Source: Acanthamoeba lenticulata (taxonomy: Eukaryota > Discosea > Longamoebia > Acanthamoebidae). From it: a DNA stretch of 48,742 nt. The stretch is from NCBI GenBank assembly GCA_002179805.1, contig NAVB01000293.1:1-48742 (forward strand), in the 5' to 3' direction. Position 1 is the first letter of the stretch, and the number at the start of each line of letters is the position of its first letter. Below, in pieces: positions 10,627 through 21,949 of the stretch. The notes beneath the pieces are model-generated. The model saw only the letters and a list, made by a program, of their open reading frames with translations, searched no databases and was not told where the DNA came from. Position numbers and translations under genes: made by a program.

Positions 10627-12908
10627 TCAGCACTGAGCCCCGTCCTTGTGGCCCGTCCTCTTCTTCCCCATGTCGTCAGGGAGGCTCCACGCGTGTACAC
10701 ACTTGCTGCCTTGGTCAACTACAAACACTCGGCCTGTGCGCTCATCCACCGCCACGGCCACCGGTTCGTGGAGCTCGCCAGGTACTTTGGCGTTCCAGGA
10801 GGTCCTCACGGTGCCAAAGGAGCCCAGGAAGCGCTCTCCGTCGCCGCTCCACTCTTGCACGCGCTTGTTCCCCAAGTCGACGACGAGGATGTGGCCTGTG
10901 CGTCTCTCCACCGCCACTCCCTTCGGGGTTCGGAACTGGCCAGGACCGGTGCCTAGGCAGCCAAAGGAGCGAACGAAGGTGCCGTCCATGCGCCACACCT
11001 GCACCCGGTTGTTGTAGCTGTCGACGACGATGATGCGGCCATCCGGTGTCAGTGCCACGCCCCACGGGCGGCGAAACTGGCCGGGTTCGGAGCCCTCGCA
11101 GCCAAAGACGGTCTTCACTCGGCCATCACGGCCCCGAAGCACATGCACCTTGTGGTTGATGGTGTCGGAGAGGATGATGTGGCGCGATCGCTTATCCACC
11201 GCCACGCCTTCCGGGAAGGTCTGGCCAGGCCTGACGGCAAGATAGCAGAAGGCGCGCAAGAAAGTGCCGTCGGATGCGCGAAGCACCTGCACCCGGCCGG
11301 TGTAGTCGGCGACGATGAGCTCGCCCAAGCGCTCGTTCAAGGCCACTCCGTGGTTGAAGTTGAACTGACCAGGTTCGGTGCCTTGGCTGCCGTATGAACG
11401 CAAGAACTCGCCATCGGTCGTCCACACCCCCACATTGGAAGCCCAGCTGTCGGCGACAAAGACCTGGCCGGTCTGGTCACTCACCACCACGCCACATGGG
11501 CTAATGAAGAACTGGCCGAAGACGCGAAGAGGCCTCCTCTCAACAACGCCATTCACTTCCACTTTATCTGTCTCGGCCATCTCGTCGGCCTCGATTTGCT
11601 CTTCCTCCTCCTCTTCTGCTTCTCCTTCTCCTGCCTCTCGATGAAGGAGCTGGCCGGACGTGGTCTTGACCATCATTATGATTGCGCGCTCCATGTCTCG
11701 CTCCCTTGCCTTGCCTGATGATGTCGAGAAGGTGACCTTTCTCTCTCCTCGTTGCCTCACCTCGTCCGCCACGTCCCTCGCCTCCTCGACCATCGTCTCG
11801 TGCTCCTCCATTTCGGCACACGGGAGGAGGCTGGGCGCGCTCAGACTTTGCTGCAGCTCACGTCCGGCGGTCTCGAGCCTTCTCCTCGCCTCCGCCAGTT
11901 GAGCCTCCCGTGCCGCTGTCTCTGCGGTCCGGTCGGCTTCCCACTTGGCCAGCTCCGCGTCCATGGCCCGCTCGCGCTCGGCCAACGCTGCCAGAACGCG
12001 CTCGGTCAACGCTGCCAGCACGCGCTCGCGCACTTGCGCCATGTGGGTCTTCATCGCTCTCCTCGCCTTGCCTCCGCTGTCCTGCTCGCCCTGCGCCTTG
12101 GCGCGCTCGGCCTCAGCCGAGGTTACGAGAGAGGCCAGCGCGTCTTCGATGTCAACCAAGCGAGCCTGCACGGCGTCGCGTGCGCGCTTCTCGGCTTCAG
12201 CCAGCAGAACGGCCTCGTGCGATTTGTGAGGCCCGACGAGGAGGCACGTGGTGCACACGGGTGTGCCGTCGCGCTCGCACCAGAGCTCGACGCGCTTGTC
12301 GCTGTGGTGCACGCACACGGGCATGCGCGCACTGGCGGGCGCGGTGGACGATGGCACGCGCACGTGGGTGCGGAAGAGGCGAGCTGCATGCAAGGCGCCG
12401 TCGCACGAGGTGCACAAGAGAGCATCACAGGCGGAGCCAAAGTGCATCGCTGGCTTGGCTTCGCACTCCCTGCACAACTGTTGCGCGCCTTCGCCTCCTG
12501 CTTCTTGATTCTTCTCGTCTTCTGGCCTTGCGCCGGACTCATGCGTGAAGACGGCGCAGAAGAGCACGACGACGACGAAGAAGAAGAAACGGCGGGGAGG
12601 ACGTCGAGGAGGGCAAAATTACGGGGCAGCTCGTGCACATCGTAGGTGATCGCCCGACAGCGCGGGCACCGCAACCCATCCTTGTCCTCATTCTTCTTAC
12701 CCTGAGACGCTTCTCCTTGACTCGGGGCATGCTCTTTACGACGGAGGGCGAGGAGGTTGGCGAGACAGGCCGTGCAGAAGGAGTGGCCGCACCGGCGCAG
12801 GCGCGGCACGCGGTCGGCTGGTGTCGCGGCAAAGGCCTGGAGGCACACGTCGCACGCCAGCGTCTCTTCGTTTTCCTCCTCTCCTTCTTGCCTCTTTTGC
12901 TGCTTCAT
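10627..12908 (-). CDS. TRIM-NHL protein (RING, two B-boxes, coiled coil, NHL propeller)
   Basis: The protein is predicted to be a RING E3 ubiquitin ligase whose NHL propeller binds protein or RNA. The RING is complete: Cys18, Cys21, Cys39, His41, Cys44, Cys47, Cys80, Cys83 (CDVC, CGHSFCTAC, CPRC). Two B-box fingers follow (CREC...CTSCDGALH; CVHH...CTTCLLVGPHKSHE), then a long Glu/Arg/Ala coiled coil, an acidic linker and about six NHL repeats to the C terminus (for example GQFRRPWGVALTPDGRIIVV and GQFRTPKGVAVERRTGHILV). RING and B-boxes are in different frames. A 50-nt intron (12576-12527, GT-AG) restores the frame within a poly-Ser run, giving exons 12908-12577 and 12526-10627 and 743 residues. 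A sequencing frameshift in that run is the alternative. The next gene upstream starts only about 95 bp away. Confidence 0.88.
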
Positions 12909-13003
12909 CTTTTGCTGTTCTTGCGTTTACTTCATTTAAATGGGATTTAAGGTACCAGGCAGCACGAAAAGAGAACAAAAGTTATGTTGTGATACAAAAT
13001 CCG

Positions 13004-14925
13004 TTACAAAGCGTCGGAATCCTCATTGTTGGGCTCAAAGTTGATCATCGTGCCGCCTTTCTTCAGCTTCTTGCTCCTTCTCCAGGCGAGGATGGCGGCG
13101 GCCACCACGACCAGCAGCACAAACGCCACGGCAAGCGGAATTGCCACCGCCACGCCCACCACGAGGCCGGTATCGCTCCCGCCTCCGCTTCCTCCGCTGC
13201 CTCTGCCGTCATCAGAGCCGAGCAGGAGGCCAAGTCCGATGCTCGGGTCGTACTGGACCGACTCGTTGAACGGCGGAAGCTCAAGCACCACCTCGTACTC
13301 GGCCACGGCCGAAGCTTTGTCGACAACGACGTTGTGGCGAATGGGCTTGGCGACGCCGTCGACCACGGCTACGTCAAACAGCACGAAGGTCGCCATCACC
13401 AACGTCCCGCCAGAAGACGACAGCGGGACAAAGTAGGTGGTGAGGTTTGCCGCTGGCGTGGAGGACCTCTTCTCGACCTGTCCGGAGCCAGCCGGCAGAG
13501 AAGCAGCAAAGGAGGACGAGAGGGACGACAGACGATAGCGCACGGTCGACCATTTGCTGGCGTGAGAAGGCGAACCCTCGCCCACGGCGGTGGCCAGCAG
13601 GCTGAGGGACCACTTGACCGAGTGGGCCTCGATGTCGAAGGAGACACCGGCGAATGAACCAGGAGTGTCGATTGAGTAGAGAGCGAATGACTGGTTGAAG
13701 ATCGTCGTGTTGTCGACCTGGATCGAGTAGATGAAGGTGGATGATGAGGTGTCGTTGATCACCGTACGGGAGGTGCCTAAAGCACCGCTCGAGTAAGTGG
13801 TCGGTCCGCCAGTTGAGGGAAAAAAAAACTACAGCAGCGACGTACCGAGCGGAAGAGCTGAAGAGTTGCCCAGTTGGAGCCCAGCGAAGCGTGACACCGC
13901 ACTAGCTAAGTTGGCTGCAGCGCCGGTGTCGTTCGAGCCGCCTGTGATAACAAGCAAGCTGGATGATCAGATTCGGAAGCACATGAGGCCAGACACAGGC
14001 CACATACCTGTACGGAATGCCGAGGTCATGTTGAAGTCGGCTTGCGCGACATCAAACTGAGCCGTTGCGTTGAACGCTTTCACGAGCCTTGGCAAAGAAG
14101 ACGGGGACGGGGACGGGGAAGCAGATGGGGACAATGACGGCGATGGCGACGGCGAAGGTGACGAGGACGGCGTCGGAGACGCAGTAGGGCTCAAGGACGC
14201 AGACGGAGAGGAAGAAGGGCTTGAGGCTGGACTGGGGCTCGTGGTGCTAGAAGGTGAGGGTGACGCAGAAACCACCAAAGCGGTACCGCAGCCAACGATG
14301 CTCATCATTGGCACGGCGGAGCTGGAGGCCGGTGTTGCGTAGTTGCCGTACACATAGAATGGGCTGGCGATGGAAACAGCCAGCGAAGCGTTCATGCTGC
14401 TCCACTGAGCAAACTGCCACTTGGTCACGTTCAGGGTCGTGCTGAAGAACTCGAGCCAGTACTGCTGGCCCGCCACGAGGGTGGCGGAGCTCAACCAGTA
14501 GGTGATCTTAGTGTCCGTTGTTAGCCAGTTGTAGGTGAGCGTCAAAGCGACCAAAGATGATGGCCCTCCGTTGGCAGAGTCGATGGTGTAGATCGAGACG
14601 TTATACGGGTAGTCTGTTTTGGATGGTTGGGTTGGGTTGTTGTTTAGTTCCGAGATACTGAGTACATACAGGCAGCCAAGGGAAGCCCACCGTTTGTTGT
14701 GATGTTTACCAGGGCGGACATGTGGAGCGTGACGGTCTGAACTCTCACCGCGGTTTGGGCCTGAATCTTGATGGACATCCTGCCGGCGTTGTAGAGGTCA
14801 GGCAGAGTCACTGCGTCCATGCGCTGGTCCACTGTCGCGCACGTCTCGGCACCAAGGCCAGCCGGGAGCCAACAACAGGCCAAGGCCAGAGTGATCCAGC
14901 CCAGCAAGAGCATCGTCGCGTTCAT
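13004..14925 (-). CDS. Single-pass surface glycoprotein with Ser/Pro stalk
   Basis: Four exons (14925-14670, 14613-14008, 13941-13846, 13776-13004) join in phase 1 at every junction and give 576 residues. An ATG at 14925 begins a signal peptide (MNATMLLLGWITLALACCWL). The extracellular part has two regions of beta-rich character with repeated NxS/T sites. Between them a Ser/Pro stalk (SPSPSSTTSPSPASSP and similar, encoded near 14090-14260) is a likely O-glycosylation or cell-wall-type spacer. One transmembrane helix lies near residues 524-551 (LVVGVAVAIPLAVAFVLLVV), followed by a basic stop-transfer (RRSKKLKK) and a short acidic tail (NNEDSDAL). I recognise no family. The topology suggests an adhesin or receptor at the plasma membrane, which is inference. 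Confidence 0.72.
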
Positions 14926-15393
14926 GGTGTGATGCTGATGCTGATGTGGTCCGGGGGAACTCAAACAACAATGGACCTACCGGTTGAGAGCACCCAGCCC
15001 CTCTTGGCCCTGGTCTCTCCTAAAGTTTTCGGGGCCCGCGGGTGGACACACCATGATTTCGGTGCAGGGAGGCTTACCTCACTTGGCCCGTGCACAGGAA
15101 CGGTGTCCTCCTGGCGTCCTCTCGCTGTGTGTGCACAGGAAGAAAAGGCCTCCTAACGAGTTTAGTGATGCCTTTTTTCGACCTCGGTGCGTTTCCTTGC
15201 CCCCAACCCCGAGGTCCTAACCCCGAGGTCGCCGCCCGACTCGCTGAAGCCCCAGTTGATCAACTCCGAGGCCAAGAGTCTTGGAGGGATAAAAAAAGGG
15301 AAAAAGCTCAAAATTACTGCCCAACTTCCAAAACAGCGCGATGATCGTCGAGAGGCTCATGTGTTGTTGGCAGACACACGGCACGGCGGTGCC
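14926..15393. other. Intergenic region with short inverted/direct repeat
   Basis: This gap holds the upstream region of the surface glycoprotein and the 3' end of the Rab gene. GACCTCGG at 15180-15187 is matched by its reverse complement CCGAGGTC at 15209-15216 and again at 15223-15230, so a hairpin or paired binding sites are possible. No gene is supported. Confidence 0.4.
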
Positions 15394-16964
15394 TCAGCAG
15401 CTACACGGGCGCGCAGGCTGGTCGGCGCCCGGGTCCTGTGATGGTAACCACGTCGGTCGTGGTGAGATGATCATGTTGGGTCCCGTGGGTGGCCAACAGC
15501 GCACTGGGGGCCCCGAGGACGTCCGTCCGACGCACCTTGAGCGGGACGCTCGGGCTGAGCTGAGGAGACGCGTTGCCGCTGGTGCCGTTGGCGGCCGAGG
15601 CCTTTTGGTTTCGGTAAATATCGCAGACGATCCTGTAGGAACACCCGGAGGCCAACACAAGATGTCAGCTCGAACGAAAAAGAGACCAAAGAAGGAGTTG
15701 TCGTTTTTGTACTTCTCGAATGCCTTCTTCACGTTGGTCGAGTCAAGCGCCGACGTTTCGATGAAGGACAAATTGTTGGCCTTGGCGTACGCCAGCGCTT
15801 CGTCTGAAAATAAAATAAAAATAATAGAAAAAAAATATTAGAACTGACCAACATAGCAAAACTACTTTTTCTAAAAGAAAAAATAAATAAATAACCTTTG
15901 GTGACCTGTCGCCTAAAGTCGAGGTCGATCTTGTTCCCCACGAGCCTGGCCATCATGGCGATGATGATTGCCGCAGTAAGCCTCATACGCCGAAAGGGCA
16001 AAGAGAAAGGATCGCACGTACATGAGGTTGACGTGCGTAGGAGCGTGCTCCTTGACCTCGTTGAGCCACCTGATGATGGTGATCTAGGTTAAGAAAGAGA
16101 GAAAGAGATAAAGAATGAAGAACAAAGAAGGCGCACTTGTCGAGGTTGTTGAAACTCTCCGAGTTGGTGATGTCGTAGACCAGCAGCGCGCCTGTCCCAC
16201 ACGCCCCGACTCGGGCCGTTAGCGTTGCCTGCCCTCTCGACCGAGAAGATCGAAAGACCCGCTTCACGTACCGACGGCCCCGCGATAGTAGGTCGACGTG
16301 ATGGCCCGATACCGCTCCTGGCCTGCCGTGTCCCTGTGCGTGCGTGCATGCGTGTGCGTGCGTGCGGCGATCTCACTTAGCATGCAGACGAGAAGTGCCG
16401 CGCGGAGCAACTGAGTTCGAACCAGATTTGGGCCTTGACGGTCTTGTCCTCCACCACGATCGTCTTGGCCGCGAACTCGACTGCGGGGAAAGCACAAGTA
16501 CAGGAGGGCGCAACGTCAAAGCCCGTGCGTGCGTATGTGTGTGTGTGCATGTGTGTGAGCGTGTACGGAGGTACCTCCGATGGTGCTCTTGCTGTCGGTC
16601 GTGAACTCGTCACGCGTGAAGCGCGACAGCAGGTTCGACTTGCCTGTTATTGCAACGTTGCGTCGCGGCGTGTGCAGCACAGACACGTGTCAGCGAGTTG
16701 GGAAGGACTCTGGGCAGGAGCGCGGCTGGGCCGGCGGCTGGTGTGGCAAAGAGGGCGAGTACCGACGGCAGAGTCGCCCACAAGCACCACTGCATTGTGC
16801 GGCGCCCAAGGCAGCCGCCACGGGACACAATTGGTGGTGCACAAGGCGGTGGAGCTGGTGCAGTCAGAAGAACAGCAGCTGGCAGAGAGGGAGGAGGTGC
16901 AAGATTGATGCGTGCCTTTGTAAAGATGATCGTAGTCCGGCGCGTCGTGTGGATTGTCGCCCAT
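15394..16964 (-). CDS. Rab11-like small GTPase
   Basis: Rab11 proteins direct recycling-endosome and contractile-vacuole traffic. Eleven short exons join in frame: 16964-16916, 16789-16763, 16643-16575, 16480-16423, 16333-16272, 16191-16137, 16069-16022, 15945-15896, 15803-15713, 15632-15536 and 15435-15394, giving 215 residues. All nucleotide-binding motifs are present: GDSAVGKS (P-loop), [12 protein letters not shown] (switch I), [20 protein letters not shown] (switch II, Rab11-like), GNKIDL and ETSAL. The C terminus ends CSC, a double geranylgeranylation signal. It appears only if the intron 15535-15436 is removed, which confirms that splice. The first intron begins with GC rather than GT. 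The second exon is only 27 nt and encodes most of the P-loop. Confidence 0.95.
16519..16561. repeat. GT-rich microsatellite in a Rab11 intron
   Basis: An imperfect (GT)n/(GTGC)n run lies inside the intron between the third and fourth exons of the minus-strand Rab gene. It is probably neutral. Confidence 0.6.
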
Positions 16965-17301
16965 CTTTTTATTCCGTTATTTATTGTTCGATTAACGATT
17001 GATTTCCCGTGCAGACAGACCCTCGGCCTTTACCTTGCCCAGTCGTTTGTCGAGGTGGAAAAGCTATGCAGAGCGCTTTGCTGTCGTCACGAGTCCGCTG
17101 CTTCTTCTCGTCGCCTCAAGGCCGAAAGAAGCCGTGTGAGCGAAGCACCAAAAAAAAATAGAAAAAAGAAAAAGAAATTCCAAACGGCCACCGTAGGCAA
17201 GAAAACTAAAAATAAATAAATAAATAAGTGTTTTATGATTAATAATAAAATGTCATTTTGTGATGCAACACTCGCTCTTCTTGCAACTCTTTTCGCGCAG
17301 C
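16965..17301. other. Intergenic region, Rab11 upstream / LIM gene 3' UTR
   Basis: Two minus-strand genes flank this gap. The stretch 17145-17255 is A-rich on the plus strand (T-rich in the LIM gene's sense), as expected for a 3' UTR and polyadenylation region. No gene is supported. Confidence 0.4.
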
Positions 17302-20300
17302 TCACTCGTGCTGCTGGTTGCGGAGCGACTTCTGCGCGTTCCACTCCTCGACGGGCGTCTGCCCGCCAAAGCCCGACGCGTAGTTGCCCTTGAGCTTGAA
17401 CAACTGCTTGAAGTGCGGTTTGCTGCACGAGGGCACAACATCATCAACTCGTGAGCTTCAAGTTGATGATGAAGAAAAAGATGAAGAAGAGGAAGGTACC
17501 AGTAGAGCTTGCCCTCGAGGCCGGCATAGTTGCCCAGGGAGAGGGTCTTGTTGCAGTGGGCGCAGCGGAAGCACAGCTTGTGGAAGATCTTGCCGTCGGC
17601 CGACAGCTTCTCGTTGATGTAGACCGTCTTGGCGCACACGGCGCACGCGTCGCCGCGCACCGTCATCGTCACCTTGGGGCTCGCCGAGGCTGACGCCGGC
17701 GTACGGGGCGACACGCCGCCCGTCGGCCGGACGATGCCGCTGCCGCCGCCGGCGGCCAGCGGGCCGAGGGACAGCGTCGGGATCGACGGCGCCGACGCCA
17801 CGCGGCCGCCATGGGCGCCGCGCTCGATCACGGTCCCCGCGCGCACGCGCTCGCGCGGGTGCTCCTCGGCCTCCTCGGCCTCGGCGCGCAGCTTGGCCTG
17901 AAGCTTTTGCTGCTTCTCGCGCTCGTCCTTCTCGCGCTTCTCCTTCTCCTCCTGCTCGACCTTGGACCGCCACTCGTCCTCCATGCTGCGGCTCCGCGGC
18001 GTCTTGAAGACGGCGGCGTCGGCCTCCTGCTGGCGCGGCGACGTCACGGCGGCGGCGTCGGGGTTGAGGAAGGCGCTCTCTTGCTTGCGCTCCTTGACGG
18101 CCTCGGCGATACGCTTCATCTCTTCGTCCTTCTCGGCCGCCTTCTCGGCCTCACGTCGTTCGCGCTCCTCTTCCTCGAGCTTGCGCTTCCAGTCTTCCTC
18201 GGTGATCTTCACACTTCGGCGGTTGGCCAACTTCTGCTGCTTCTCGCGCTCCTCTTTCTCGCGCTTCTCCTTCTCCTCTTGCTCGACCTTGAGGCGCCAC
18301 TCCTCTTCGACGTTGCGGCTTCGCGGCGTCTTGACGGCCTCGATCTCGCGCTGGATGGCGTCGTTGTTGGACTCCTCGACCGGGTTGAGGAAGGCGCTCT
18401 CCTGCTTGCGTTCCTTGACCGCTTCGGCGATGCGCTTCATCTCCTCTTCCTTCTCGTGCGCCTTCTCGGCTTCGCGCCGCTCGCGCTCCTCCTCCTCGAG
18501 CTTGCGCTTCCAGTCCTCCTCGGTGATCTTCACACTTCGGCGGTTGGCCAACTTCTGCTGCTTCTCGCGCTCCTCTTTCTCGCGCTTCTCCTTCTCTTCC
18601 TGCTCGACCTTGAGGCGCCATTCCTCCTCGATGTTGCGGCTTCGCGGCGTCTTGACGGCCTCGATCTCGCGCTGGATGGCGTCGTTGGAGTCGTCGGCAG
18701 CGGTGGGATTGAGGAAGGCGCTCTCCTGCTTGCGCTCCTTGACGGCCTCGGCGATGCGCTTCATCTCCTCTTCCTTCTCACGAGCCTTCTCGGCCTCGCG
18801 CCGCTCGCGCTCCTCTTCCTCGAGCTTGCGCTTCCAGTCCTCCTCGGTGATCTTCACGCTGCGCCGGTTGGCCAGCTTTTGCTGCTTCTCACGCTCGTCC
18901 TTCTCGCGCTTCTCGCGCTCCTCCTGCTCGACCTTGAGGCGCCACTCCTCTTCGACGTTGCGGCTTCGCGGCGTCTTCACGGGCTCGACTTCGCGCGGCG
19001 ACGTCACAGCGGCGGCAGCTTCGGGATTGAGGAAGGCGCTCTCTTGCTTGCGCTCCTTTACCGCTTCGGCGATGCGCTTCATCTCCTCCTCCTTCTCGCG
19101 CGCCTTTTCGGCCTCGCGCCGCTCGCGCTCCTCCTCTTCGAGCTTGCGCTTCCAGTCCTCCTCCGTGATCTTCACGCTCCGTCGGTTGGCCAACTTCTGC
19201 TGCTTCTCGCGCTCGTCCTTCTCGCGCTTCTCCTTCTCCTCTTGCTCGACCTTGAGGCGCCACTCCTCCTCGATGTTGCGGCTCCGCGGCGTCTTCACGG
19301 GCGCGGGCTCGGGCTCTCCCGCATCGTCCTTGGCGGCCTCGGCACCGGTGAACATCGACGCGATGCGGCCCACCTTGGCGCTGCGGGCCAGCTCCTGGCG
19401 CTCCTCCTCCTTGCGCCGCCGGATCTCCTCCTCCTTGGCCTTGGACCCGCCCTCGGTCTCGTCGCCGGCGCCGGACCCGCCCTCGATGCGGTTCAGCCAG
19501 GCCTCCTCCTTCTCGCGCGGCGTCTTGGGCGTGCGCCTGCTCGTCGTCGCCGTCGTTGTGACGGCCGGCGCAGGCTCGCTGGCGGGCTCCACAGCGGCGG
19601 CAGTGACGACGGTCGGCTCAGCCGCGGCGCCAGCGGCAGCGGCCGGCTCGGCGGCGGCCAGCTCGGCCTCCATACGGGCGAGTTCCTCCTCCTCGCGGCG
19701 GAGGCGCTCTTCCTCGGTCTCGAGATCAGCCTCGGCTTCGGGCTTGACGGCGGCCTCGGCCTGCGCCTTCTGCTGGGCCAGACGCTCGAGCTCGCGAAGC
19801 TCGCGCTCGACGCGCTCCTCCTCGGCGCGCTGCTCCTCCTCGAGAAGGCGCAGCTCCTGCTCGACCCGCTTCATCTCCTCGAGCTGCCGGGCCTCTTCCT
19901 CGAGGCGGGCAAGCTCCTCTTCCATCTCCATGATCTCCTCCAGCTCGCGCTCGAGGTCGGCCTCGCGCTGTCGCTTACGCTCGGCCTCGGCCGCGAGCAG
20001 CTCCTCCTCCATGCGCCGCAGCTCGGCCTCTTCCTCTTCGATCCGCTTCAGCTCGGCTTCGGTGTCGTCGACCGCCGTCGGCTCAGCCTGCGTTTGGGTC
20101 TGAGTCGAGGCCTCAACGGCGTCATCATCAGCATCGTCCTCCTCGAGGAGCCGGCGAAGCTCGGCCTCGAGCTGGGCGAGCTTCTCGCGCTCGCGGGCCT
20201 CCTCGGCGTCGAGTTGCTCGAGGTGGGCCTGGTCGGCCTGGCGCTTGTCGGCACGGCGCTGGGCGGCCTCGGCGTCGGCGGCGGCCCACTCGCGCTCGCG

Positions 20301-21431
20301 CGCTTCGAGCTCGTCGTGCTCGGCACGTCGGCGGGTGCGGGCCTCGTCGTCGAGCGTGTCCCAGGCGTCCTCCTCGCGGTCCTCCTCGTCGAGCCGCGTG
20401 CGCCGCTCGGTCACTTCCTGCAGCATCCGCTCCTGCTCGTCGTCCCGCTCGGCTTGCCAGCGCCGCTCCTCCTCGAGGGCCGCCTGCAGTTCAGCTTCAT
20501 CTTCGTCTTCGTCTTCGTCGTTGTTGACGTCTTCATTGCCCTGCTCGGTAGCGGCATCGTCAACATGAGCGTCGACGGCCTCGGCTTGGGGTTGTTGCTG
20601 CTGCTGCTGAGCCTTGGCTTCGGCTTCGAGGCGCTCAAGCTCGCGCTCCTCCTCTTCAAGCCTTCGCAGCTCGGCCTCGACGTCAGTCTCGGTCTGCGAG
20701 GTTACGGGCTCGTCCTCGACCTTGTGTTGCTGCTCCTGCGGCTGCTCCTGCTCCTGCTCGTGCTTGTGCTCTTCATGCGGTTGCTCCTGTTGCACCTTCG
20801 GCTCGTCGTGAGCAGGCTGCGACGCAGGCGCCTGAGACTCAGATGCACGAGGTGAAGTCGAGCGTCCCAGGTAGCGGTTCCTGCGCTCTTCCTCTTGCTT
20901 TTGCTACGAGGTAGAAACGAATTCGGGTCAGAAATCAATCAATTATGGCTATGTAGTGGAAGATAGGGGCTGGCAAGATACCTTCTCGCGTTCCATCATG
21001 AGGAAGGGATTGTTCCTCTTCTTCTCCTCGACTTCTTCCTTCACAAGGAGCTTCTCCTGCTCGCGCCGCTCACGCTCTTCGCGAACAAGGCGCTGGGCTT
21101 CGGTCTCCCCATTTTCCTCCTCGACCTTGTGTTGCGAGGCCGCACGGTCCTCGCTCTCCTTATTGCTACGCTCCACGGCAGCGTCATCTTGGTGGCTCTG
21201 GTCCTCGGCCTCCTTCTGCTGCTGATTTTCTTGTTGGATTTCCTTCTCCTTTTCCTTTTCCTTCCCCGCCTCGTGGTCTGTCGGAGATGAAGTCGTTGGT
21301 GCGCTGTTGGCAGTGGAGCCGCCCTGCTGGCGTTCGCGGATCCTTTGTTCGTAGTATCGACGCTTGGCCTCTTCCTCTTCTTGTTTCTTCTTGTCGAGCG
21401 CCAAGAAGGGATTGTTCAGCCGTTTCGCCAT
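17302..21431 (-). CDS. Long charged-repeat, coiled-coil protein with C-terminal LIM domain
   Basis: Three exons (21431-20982, 20903-17500, 17422-17302) give 1324 residues; both introns keep frame and the second is confirmed because it completes the LIM domain. The start is [20 protein letters not shown], and a second NNPFL motif follows at the end of exon 1. Residues roughly 160-650 are Glu/Arg/Ala-rich coiled coil. Then come four full and one partial copy of a module of about 107 residues with blocks [39 protein letters not shown] and [14 protein letters not shown]. The single LIM domain has [15 protein letters not shown] and YCKPHF ligands in classic spacing, binding two Zn2+. LIM proteins with long helical regions commonly act on the actin cytoskeleton; that role is inference. 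The protein ends [13 protein letters not shown]. Confidence 0.85.
17960..19300 (-). repeat. Tandem repeat of about 320 bp, 4.3 copies, in the LIM gene
   Basis: KTPRSR blocks recur at about 19290, 18975, 18650, 18330 and 18000 on the minus strand, so the period is about 318-330 bp. Copies are highly similar in DNA as well as protein, with indels only in the linker after SAFLNP. This points to recent expansion or homogenisation by unequal exchange. Confidence 0.8.
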
Positions 21432-21949
21432 CTTGTCGTGTGGTCACGTGGTGGTTCGAGTCTATATGTTGCACAAGAAGAACAAAGAAGCCACACCAAA
21501 CCCCGCCCCGTCGAACGTGAGGACCGGCGTCCGTGTGCGACCGTTGTGAGGCAATACTTCACACGGTCCACGGGACGCGAGGAGCGAGGAGGAAGAAGAC
21601 ACGACATGACGGGACGAGTCCATACCTTTATTCTTGTTCGTTTGATGTTGAGAAAGAGTGGGCCGACAAGGAAGCTACGAACCTGACGCTCTGGTCTGCG
21701 TTGGGCAGGCAGTGATATAGTGTACAGGTCTGACGGGCCGCAAGCGGAAGACCTCCTCCGGTCGTCTCTCTCACGTTGCCCCAACACGTAGCCTTGGGTC
21801 GCCTTTGCATAATTAATTTCAATATTCAAGAAAGAAATCTGTTTGTATTTCAACGTTTTTAAAAAAGTTGTGAAACTGTTTGCTCAAGTGTTCGAAACGC
21901 ACAGTATTCGTTTGTGTGACTCACTGGAGCACACAAGAAGCAGAGAGAG
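21432..21949. promoter_or_regulatory. Divergent promoter region, LIM protein / CX9C protein
   Basis: The start codons of a minus-strand and a plus-strand gene face apart across 518 bp. The right half (about 21790-21880) is AT-rich. No coding frame has splice or motif support, so the region probably holds both promoters and 5' UTRs. Confidence 0.4.

Noticed and set aside
15401..15658. Rab11 read through to a TAG without the last splice
   Set aside because: It would end ...RRPACAPV without prenylation cysteines. The GTGCGT/AG splice gives a CSC ending typical of Rab proteins.
17960..19300. CRISPR-like array
   Set aside because: The repeats are about 320 bp, coding, and have no unique spacers.
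17962..20103. Second plus-strand frame of 713 codons in the same place
   Set aside because: It is Ser/Arg-rich mirror sequence of the charged repeat, with no motif.
17811..20855. Plus-strand open frame of 1014 codons opposite the LIM-domain gene
   Set aside because: It is Leu/Arg-rich and exactly mirrors the Glu/Lys/Arg codons of the real gene (GAG/CTC complement). It has no domain, and the minus strand holds the LIM domain and matching splice sites.
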